Assembly (NCBI GenBank): GCA_937897005.1
Contig: CALCOQ010000335.1
Location: 1 to 6,049 of the forward strand
Length of the DNA stretch: 6,049 nt
Reading direction: 5' to 3'
Source of the DNA: an uncultured euryarchaeote
Lineage (GTDB): Archaea > Thermoplasmatota > Poseidoniia > Poseidoniales > Poseidoniaceae
Positions 1-4,699 of this stretch are shown here, piece by piece (position 1 is the stretch's first letter; every line of letters starts with the position of its first letter). Position numbers and translations under genes: made by a program. Below the pieces are notes generated by a model, which did no database searches, was not told where the DNA came from, and saw only the letters and a program-made list of their open reading frames with translations.

Positions 1-2
1 AC

Positions 3-446
3 CAGACACATTGGGGTGTGCATGCCAGCCTGGTGGCTGGAGTGATGACTGGAATAGGGGGCATAGGAGTGGCTTACTTCCGATGGTCGCTACATATAGA
101 GGAACATCTGCTGTTCGCCGTATTGATTTTTCTTGGAGGCACTACTTGGGCCATATTCATCCACCTTGCTGGACGCGTTCTCGACCTTGACGAGAAAGGT
201 GCTGGAATTCGTAGAATCGCTATTTCAATCAGCGTCATCAGTATGGTTCTGATGGCAACACTGTTCAGACTGGCGATGAATGAACATCCAGAGATAGAGA
301 CTGAATTAGACCTCGATCTGGCTAGAACCAAGATGTTGTTCTCGGCAATGTTTGAGTGGATTCTGTTTGCAGGGTTCATGCTGTCGATGTACTCTTTCAG
401 GTGGGACCTCACTCCTTTTCAGCCTTCAGAGCCAGACCTCCCCTGA
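3..446 (+). CDS. Membrane protein, Frag1/DRAM/Sfk1-like (5' partial)
   Basis: The frame is open to the window edge with no stop upstream, so the protein probably begins outside the window. A GTG at 18 is the first internal start candidate, and numbering below is from it. Four hydrophobic segments are visible at about residues 3-21, 30-52, 66-85 and 106-126. A strongly acidic loop (about 89-101) precedes the last helix. The last helix starts with SAMFEW and ends in YSFRWDL, which resembles the closing helix of Frag1/DRAM/Sfk1 proteins (six helices, typically S-A-x-x-E-W followed by a hydrophobic run and an aromatic/basic end). The spacing of the preceding helices also fits that family's C-terminal part. 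The family assignment is from memory of its pattern and is moderate. The biochemical role of prokaryotic members is not known. The gene is convergent with the fixCX operon, and its TGA lies in a small inverted repeat. Confidence 0.6.
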   Translation, partial: QTHWGVHASLVAGVMTGIGGIGVAYFRWSLHIEEHLLFAVLIFLGGTTWAIFIHLAGRVLDLDEKGAGIRRIAISISVISMVLMATLFRLAMNEHPEIETELDLDLARTKMLFSAMFEWILFAGFMLSMYSFRWDLTPFQPSEPDLP

Positions 447-462
447 GGTCATTCACCGAATG
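435..462. repeat. Two adjacent small inverted repeats at the convergent gene ends
   Basis: GACCTC (435-440) and GAGGTC (445-450) form a perfect 6-bp stem with a 4-nt loop overlapping the TGA of the membrane protein. CATTC (450-454) and GAATG (458-462) form a second 5-bp stem with a 3-nt loop directly after it. They sit where the + strand membrane protein and the - strand fixX transcripts meet. There is no T-run typical of archaeal terminators, so a termination role is only a possibility. Stems this short also occur by chance. Confidence 0.25.
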
Positions 463-500
463 GTCTCTCCAACATCTCAGTGACATCCATCACTTCCATA

Positions 501-818
501 TCAGCCCTGACTGTAGGTGATTCCGAAGCCACCGCGAGGATGGTTCCAAGACACTGCTCCCTGATCGCACATGATGAAACAAGTGCCACACTCGATACAG
601 TCTTCGTACTGGAATTTCATTTGTTTCAATCCTTGGTCGCGGAAATTATAGCATTGAGCGGGGCAACCCCAGACACACATCATGTGGCTGCACTCGTCAC
701 ATTTCTTGATATCCACGATTATATGCGCGAATTCGTGGTCATCGATATTGTAATCGATAAGACCGAGACCATTCTTCACATCATAGGTGAACATACCAAT
801 CTTCTGTGTTCCAGACAT
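501..818 (-). CDS. fixX: FixX-type ferredoxin, partner of ETF:quinone oxidoreductase
   Basis: This 105-residue iron-sulfur protein carries electrons between the FixC flavoprotein and its redox partner. Cysteines fall in two groups: C40-x2-C43-x4-C48-x3-C52-P, with a further C56, and C74-x2-C77-x2-C80-x3-C84. The C52-P-A plus C74/C77/C80 pattern and the closing W-N-x-P-x-G-G-F-G-x-x-Y match the C-terminal cluster domain of mammalian ETF-QO. That domain ligates one [4Fe-4S] cluster. The extra C40, C43, C48 and C84 could hold a second cluster, as in FixX of FixABCX systems; this is inferred from spacing. The ATG at 818 is supported by AGGGGTG at 824-830, 5 nt upstream. The gene follows fixC by only 12 nt, so the two are almost surely co-transcribed. 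No etfA/etfB is in view. Confidence 0.92.
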   Translation of the reverse strand: MSGTQKIGMFTYDVKNGLGLIDYNIDDHEFAHIIVDIKKCDECSHMMCVWGCPAQCYNFRDQGLKQMKFQYEDCIECGTCFIMCDQGAVSWNHPRGGFGITYSQG

Positions 819-823
819 CCATA

Positions 824-830
824 CACCCCT
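824..830 (-). promoter_or_regulatory. Shine-Dalgarno site of fixX
   Basis: On the minus strand AGGGGTG lies directly after the fixC stop codon (831-833) and 5 nt before the fixX ATG. It is a strong ribosome binding site and fixes the fixX start. It also shows that the downstream gene of the operon is translated by independent initiation. Confidence 0.75.
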
Positions 831-2396
831 TCAGAGTTTTCTCCCCAATAGTCCCAGTCTCATGATGCCAAAGATGTTCATTCCCTTCTTGTTTGACTTG
901 TTGCGCTTACGCAACTCTTTTCGGGTTTTCAACAGAACCTTCTCGGCGGAAAACTTCTCCTCACCTATTTCACGGAAGACGCGGTTTGCAGTCTTGCCAA
1001 TCAGTTCTGGAACCCATGTGAAGTTACCCGGGTGATTGAGGAACTTCGTCGCTGGTTTGAAGCGCTTGAGGTCACGGAAGATGTAACTCTTCTTGAGGGC
1101 CTTCGTATAAGTAGCGTCCAAAGCAGCGGCGGAAACATCGCCATTGGCGATACATCTGGCAATTGCCGCACCAGCCAACTTGCCGGAGTGCAAGGCGTTG
1201 TTCATCCCCTGGATCTGCATGCCGTTGGCGAAGACAAGACCGGCGGCATCGCCGACGACCACAGCGCCATCGCGAGTGAAGCGGTGAGGCATGCGGTGCA
1301 GTCCGTACTCGGGACACAAGTGGCCACCGTACTCGATGACTTCGCCTCCTTCGATGAGCGCGGCGATGGCCGGCTGAGCCTTGAAGGCCTGATAGAGGTC
1401 GTATGTGTGCAACCCTTCTGGTAGTGATTTGAGTTGCACGATGATGCCGCAGGATACGGTCTCTTCATTGGTGTAGAAGAAGCCCCCGCAACGCGGATAC
1501 TGGCCCTTCGTGTTCGGATACTTCTCCCAAGCATCTTGTGACATCTCCCGATACAGGGATAGTGCAAGTTCCATCGCCATCCCACTTGGAGGGCGTTCCT
1601 CGTCACCGGGAAAGCAGTTGAAGCGTTCATCGATTCGTTCCTTGCCCAGATGGATGACCTCCTTGATACCTAGTAACATGTCATCCTTGGATTGAGCATG
1701 CAGCATTCTATCGAAGTGATAAGCACGCGTCAAGATTGAATTGGACCCCTCAGCAATAACAACGACCTTGCACGTCATGACCTCGCCGTCCTGTACTATG
1801 CCACTGATGGTGCCGTTACGAATCTTGTCGACCAACTCGCGGGGCAGGCTGTCAACCTTCCATTTCTGCGCCTTACCTACTCCTGAATCCTTGTCAGGAT
1901 CAGTGAGGTCTCGGGCATTGTAGGAGGTATGATCAAGATCATTGATGTTCAACTGATCTATCTTGATACCAGCCATCACGAAGATACCAGCCTCTTCCAT
2001 CTTCTCCGCCAACCAAGCGTCGGTCTTGGCGCGTAAAACCGACCAGGCGGAACGTTGGCTCGGTTCCTCGGTTCCTCCAGTGCCATCCCATGATGCGAAA
2101 CGACCTTCGATGAAAATGGCATCCTCATTATTCAGGAAACCGACCTTCTTGTGGTTGATACAGCGTTCGATGCCAGGACAGTCCATCTCCCAGTTTCCTA
2201 GGTATTCTTTGAAGGCATCGAGCTCTCGGCCCCACAGAATGCCACCGGTCATGTTCTTTCCACCAATAGGTTCGCCACGATCGACCACGAGTATGCGGTC
2301 ACCCTCTATTCCCTCCTTGAGAAGTTGAAACGCAGTTGCAGCACCGGCGAATCCAGCGCCTATCACGATGGCATCAAAATCCGTCTCCTCATCCAT
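831..2396 (-). CDS. fixC: ETF:quinone oxidoreductase / FixC-family flavoprotein
   Basis: FAD-dependent oxidoreductase of the FixC/ETF-QO family, which takes electrons from reduced electron-transfer flavoprotein toward the quinone pool together with FixX. The N-terminus has a Rossmann dinucleotide-binding motif, GAGFAG at residues 13-18 after DAIVI, then the acidic strand end VVDRG (38-41) and the family signature GGKNMTGG (45-52). The second FAD motif, VVGDAAGLV, is at 380-388, followed by GMQIQGMNNALHSG, typical of this family. The protein is 521 aa, whereas bacterial FixC is about 430. Extra length lies at about 146-195 and in a basic tail (about 485-505) ending in a short hydrophobic stretch that might aid membrane contact. 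I chose ATG 2396 because GAGGTG sits 5 nt upstream. A GTG at 2402 is in frame but overlaps that site. It is the first gene of the fixC-fixX operon. Confidence 0.92.
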   Translation of the reverse strand: MDEETDFDAIVIGAGFAGAATAFQLLKEGIEGDRILVVDRGEPIGGKNMTGGILWGRELDAFKEYLGNWEMDCPGIERCINHKKVGFLNNEDAIFIEGRFASWDGTGGTEEPSQRSAWSVLRAKTDAWLAEKMEEAGIFVMAGIKIDQLNINDLDHTSYNARDLTDPDKDSGVGKAQKWKVDSLPRELVDKIRNGTISGIVQDGEVMTCKVVVIAEGSNSILTRAYHFDRMLHAQSKDDMLLGIKEVIHLGKERIDERFNCFPGDEERPPSGMAMELALSLYREMSQDAWEKYPNTKGQYPRCGGFFYTNEETVSCGIIVQLKSLPEGLHTYDLYQAFKAQPAIAALIEGGEVIEYGGHLCPEYGLHRMPHRFTRDGAVVVGDAAGLVFANGMQIQGMNNALHSGKLAGAAIARCIANGDVSAAALDATYTKALKKSYIFRDLKRFKPATKFLNHPGNFTWVPELIGKTANRVFREIGEEKFSAEKVLLKTRKELRKRNKSNKKGMNIFGIMRLGLLGRKL

Positions 2397-2401
2397 GGAC
2401 A

Positions 2402-2407
2402 CACCTC
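2402..2407 (-). promoter_or_regulatory. Shine-Dalgarno site deciding the fixC start
   Basis: GAGGTG on the minus strand stands 5 nt before the ATG at 2396. The alternative GTG start at 2402 uses the last bases of this same motif, so initiation at the ATG is the better reading. The presence of this site implies a leadered mRNA for fixC. Confidence 0.6.
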
Positions 2408-2515
2408 AGACAGGTTTCCCGAGTCACGACGCAACCTTGAACCCAACGGAAACCACGTTTTACATTCTGAGAACAGGCACCTAATCCCTAAGAGCCAATA
2501 CCGTTTGCTCCCAAC
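2408..2515. other. Divergent intergenic region between fixC and mevalonate kinase
   Basis: This spacer must hold the promoters of both divergent genes. I see no convincing TATA box in either direction. The most AT-rich piece is GTTTTACATTC at about 2455-2465; in either orientation it is a weak match only. No Shine-Dalgarno motif is visible before the mevalonate kinase ATG at 2516, which may therefore be leaderless. Confidence 0.4.
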
Positions 2516-3667
2516 ATGGTGAGAGCAAGTGCCCCGGGCAAATGCATCCTCTTCGGGGAGCATGCTGTGGTCTACGGTGAACCGGCGGTGGCAGTAGCCA
2601 TAGACCAGAGAGTCACCATCTCGATGAAGACACATCAGAAACCTGGTGCGACCTGGAAACTGGAAGGATTACCATTCATTGCAGAGAAACATCCCCATCT
2701 AGAGGGGCTTCGGAAGAGGTTGTGGCATCTGAGTGACCAAACGCCATCATTGGACATCACCATCAACAGTGAACTCCCAAGTGCCGCAGGACTCGGTTCA
2801 TCAGCCGCTCTTTCAGTTGCATTCAGTGCTGCCTTGAGAGCTGCACGTGGCAGACGGGTTGATGATCAGGGATGGTGTGAAGGATTCTCATCCGAATTGA
2901 AGACCGACCCCTACAAAGAACCCAGAAGAGGTCATGAAGCCGGCTTCATCAGAAATGGTGGCAGGAGATTATTGGGCAAGGAGGCGATCGATGAAGATGA
3001 ATGTGCGATTCTTGCTCATGCGATCGAAGCAGAAGTCCAGAAAGGAAGGGCCAGCCCAATAGACAGCAGTACTGTTTCACATGGGGGTTGCACTTTACTC
3101 TCCGATGACTTTGAGAAGGGGCTTGACTGGAGATATTCACGACGACTTTCAACTCCTGAGGGAGAGCGGAAATGGGAGGTTCATGATGTTCCGGTTCCAC
3201 AGGATGATGTTTGGTTGGTGATAGGAAATACTGGTAAATACTCCCCCACTGGAAAAATGGTGGAGAGGGTGGCTTCAATGCTTACAGCTGAGCCAGAGCG
3301 GATGATCGAGATCAAAACCATCGGCTCAATCGCTCGACGCGGTGCTGATGCCCTCAAGAAGGGGGATATGGAAACTGTTGGAACCTGCATGACAGAGAAT
3401 CATCTATTGCTCAGAGGGCTGGACGTTTCTTCACCAGAACTGGAGAATCTGGTGAAGGCAGCAGCAAGCTACAGCCTTGGGGTGAAATTGACTGGTGCAG
3501 GCGGCGGTGGATGCATGATAGCATTGACCAGAGAACCAAAACAAACTGCTGAATCCATCGAATTGGCGGGTGGCCGTAGCATCATCACATCACTAGGCAC
3601 TTCCGGAGTGAGAATCGATGACGATGATAGGGTGCCATTCTGGACCCCTGGAGTAGCAGATTCATGA
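2516..3667 (+). CDS. mvk: Mevalonate kinase (GHMP kinase family)
   Basis: Phosphorylates mevalonate with ATP to mevalonate 5-phosphate in the archaeal isoprenoid pathway; cytosolic. GHMP motif 1 is at residues 5-17 (SAPGKCILFGEHA, with K9). Motif 2, the ATP-binding loop PSAAGLGSSAA, is at 88-98. The archaeal-type active-site segment GRASPID is at 177-183, with D183 in the place of the catalytic aspartate and a G-G following at 190-191. Motif 3, KLTGAGGGGCM, is at 324-334. The ATG is followed at once by the conserved V-R-A-S-A-P-G-K start, so it is secure. The protein is 383 aa, whereas archaeal mevalonate kinases are mostly 300-330. Extra residues are at about 120-160 and 195-230, charged and without recognised motifs. 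Another GHMP kinase of the pathway is possible, but the S-P-x-D signature favours mevalonate kinase. It is divergent from fixC and upstream of tbp, which has its own promoter. Confidence 0.92.
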   Translation: MVRASAPGKCILFGEHAVVYGEPAVAVAIDQRVTISMKTHQKPGATWKLEGLPFIAEKHPHLEGLRKRLWHLSDQTPSLDITINSELPSAAGLGSSAALSVAFSAALRAARGRRVDDQGWCEGFSSELKTDPYKEPRRGHEAGFIRNGGRRLLGKEAIDEDECAILAHAIEAEVQKGRASPIDSSTVSHGGCTLLSDDFEKGLDWRYSRRLSTPEGERKWEVHDVPVPQDDVWLVIGNTGKYSPTGKMVERVASMLTAEPERMIEIKTIGSIARRGADALKKGDMETVGTCMTENHLLLRGLDVSSPELENLVKAAASYSLGVKLTGAGGGGCMIALTREPKQTAESIELAGGRSIITSLGTSGVRIDDDDRVPFWTPGVADS

Positions 3668-3693
3668 AATCAGGGCTGGAATGATGGCGTGTT

Positions 3694-3702
3694 CTTTAAA
3701 TA
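3694..3702 (+). promoter_or_regulatory. TATA box of the tbp gene (leaderless promoter)
   Basis: CTTTAAATA is centred about 27 nt upstream of the tbp ATG at 3725. Archaeal TATA boxes sit about 26-27 nt before the transcription start, so transcription would begin at or next to the A of the ATG and give a leaderless mRNA. No Shine-Dalgarno motif is present, which agrees. A second TATA-like word, CTTTATAAG, at 3706-3714 is too close to serve a start at 3725. Confidence 0.65.
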
Positions 3703-3724
3703 GTGCTTTATAAGCGGACAGACC

Positions 3725-4441
3725 ATGAGCAAGGACAAGGTCAAGGACAAGGACAAGGACAAGGACAAGGTCAAAGCCAAGGCCAAGGTCAAGGCCAAGG
3801 ACAAGGTCGTGAACAAGGATGAAGAACGTCTGACTGTAGTGAATGTGGTCGCCTCTACTCGAGTCGCCGAAGAACTTGACTTGCCTGATATCGCTATTCA
3901 ACTCAATTGTGAGTATGAACCTGAGCAATTCCCTGGAGTTGTTTATCGAGTCACTGAGCCTAAACTAGCCATCCTCATGTTCCGCAGCGGTCGTGCAGTT
4001 TGTACTGGTGGTAAGGATGAGCAGAACATCCACACCGGTATCGAGAGGATGATCGATGACCTGCGCAAAGCAGGAATCACCACTTGGGACCTGAAGGATG
4101 TAGAGATTGAAGTCCAGAACATGGTTGCAACATATGCCCTGCATTACCCAGAGGATTACGACGGAACCGCACTGCGGGATACTCTTGACATGAAGATGGG
4201 TACTCCCTTGGCTGGCCTACCACGTAAGTTGAACCTCAACAACTTGACTTTTCACCTACCCTTCGACAAGGTCGAATACGAGCCAGAGCAATTCCCTGGC
4301 CTCATTTACAGATTGGATTACCCCAAGGTCGTATGCCTCATTTTCGGTAGCGGCAAGATGGTTATCACCGGTGCTCGACACAAGGACGAGATTCTTGAGG
4401 CCGTACAGATCATCCAAGATGAATTGGCCGACCTGCTTTGA
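3725..4441 (+). CDS. tbp: TATA-box-binding protein (TBP) with lysine/aspartate tail and insert
   Basis: General transcription factor that binds and bends promoter TATA boxes and recruits TFB and RNA polymerase. The two direct repeats of the saddle are plain: YEPEQFPG at 64-71 and 185-192, with the strands ILMFRSGRAVCTGGK (83-97) and CLIFGSGKMVITGAR (204-218). All four DNA-intercalating phenylalanines are present (F69, F86, F190, F207). At 238 aa it is much longer than the usual 180-190. Residues 2-30 form a tail of alternating K with D, V or A, encoded by a DNA hexamer repeat. Roughly 25-29 extra residues (about 140-168) lie in the second repeat only, between its first strand (VQNMVATYAL) and first helix (LNLNNLTFHL). 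The start is supported by the TATA box 27 nt upstream; a shorter core could only begin inside the first strand. The TGA is 1 nt from the stop of the convergent small cysteine-rich gene. Confidence 0.97.
   Translation: MSKDKVKDKDKDKDKVKAKAKVKAKDKVVNKDEERLTVVNVVASTRVAEELDLPDIAIQLNCEYEPEQFPGVVYRVTEPKLAILMFRSGRAVCTGGKDEQNIHTGIERMIDDLRKAGITTWDLKDVEIEVQNMVATYALHYPEDYDGTALRDTLDMKMGTPLAGLPRKLNLNNLTFHLPFDKVEYEPEQFPGLIYRLDYPKVVCLIFGSGKMVITGARHKDEILEAVQIIQDELADLL
3731..3808 (+). repeat. Imperfect tandem hexanucleotide repeat (13 units of AAGGNC type) in the tbp 5' end
   Basis: Thirteen consecutive 6-bp units run in register with the reading frame: AAGGAC six times, AAGGTC four times, AAGGCC twice and AAAGCC once. 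A run of four identical AAGGAC units is at 3743-3766. Each unit encodes K plus D, V or A, giving the charged TBP tail. Gain or loss of a unit keeps the frame, so copy number could vary between strains without breaking the gene. Confidence 0.9.
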
Positions 4442-4442
4442 T

Positions 4443-4649
4443 TCAGCAGCAGTTACCATCCTTTTGAACAGGTGGACAGGCTAAATCACCATATGAGCAT
4501 GGCACGCAACAATCTCCTGTTCTTGGACGCAGTATCTCTGCACATCGAGGACAAGGTACGAATGCTAGACAAGCATCGATGGGCATCTGCAGCGACCATG
4601 AGAAACTGCATGAAGGGCAAGAAATCATACTCTCCAATTCGATGGCCAT
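4443..4649 (-). CDS. Small cysteine-rich, probably zinc-binding protein with GDCC...CSYG...CPP motif
   Basis: A 68-residue product with ten cysteines: C11-P-S-C14, C27, C33-P-R-C36, C47-C48-x2-C51, C58-P-P and C67-C68. The part from CPRC through RTGDCCVPCSYGDLACPPVQ matches a pattern I recall from small uncharacterised bacterial proteins (C-P-x-C, about ten residues, then G-D-C-C-V-F-C-S-Y-G with C-P-P-x-Q). That would be a metal site of zinc-ribbon kind; function unknown. Such spacing is unlikely in an antisense shadow. Alternative starts are ATG 4649, with GAGGGGGTGG directly upstream but inside a hairpin, and ATG 4628 (61 aa), with GGAG 3 nt upstream. A TGA at 4659-4661 rules out a longer start. 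It is convergent with tbp (1-nt gap) and divergent from the secreted protein. The + strand frame 4472-4678 across the same DNA shows no family features. Confidence 0.6.
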   Translation of the reverse strand: MAIELESMISCPSCSFSWSLQMPIDACLAFVPCPRCAEILRPRTGDCCVPCSYGDLACPPVQKDGNCC

Positions 4650-4670
4650 GCCACCCCCTCAGGGGGTGGC
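4650..4670 (-). promoter_or_regulatory. Perfect 9-bp hairpin over the possible ribosome binding site of the small cysteine protein
   Basis: GCCACCCCC and GGGGGTGGC (read on the + strand) pair perfectly around a 3-nt loop, TCA. On the minus strand the second arm is the Shine-Dalgarno-like GAGGGGGTGG that ends 1 nt before the ATG at 4649, so folding would hide it. If the ATG at 4628 is used instead, the hairpin lies in the 5' leader. It is directly followed at 4671-4680 by the 10-bp palindrome CTTCATGAAG, which could equally make this a protein-binding site in the 50-bp divergent spacer. No T-run follows on either strand, so it is not a typical terminator. Confidence 0.5.
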
Positions 4671-4699
4671 CTTCATGAAGAAGCCTGTCGCTGGGGTTG

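Noticed and set aside
1032..1424. Plus-strand 130-codon open frame within fixC
   Set aside because: Antisense shadow of a clear FixC coding region; no domain, no ribosome site, and the minus-strand frame carries the FAD motif there. The same holds for the other + strand frames at 480-851, 787-1035, 1510-1695, 1741-1923 and 1963-2328.
3662..3928. Minus-strand frame with a leucine/valine/aspartate-rich stretch resembling a membrane helix
   Set aside because: It is the reverse complement of the AAGGNC hexamer repeat of tbp, which gives alternating L/V/D/G residues by composition alone.
3913..4300. Similar DNA words coding YEPEQFPG twice (about 3913 and 4277)
   Set aside because: This is the ancient internal duplication of every TBP and not a recent DNA repeat.
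4650..4670. Hairpin as an intrinsic terminator for tbp
   Set aside because: It lies more than 200 nt beyond the tbp stop, inside or past the opposite gene, and has no following T-run.
4472..4678. Plus-strand 68-codon frame downstream of tbp
   Set aside because: No recognisable motif or good ribosome site, its C-terminus is translated hairpin sequence, and the opposite strand has a patterned cysteine-rich protein. It stays a fallback if homologs do not support the minus frame.
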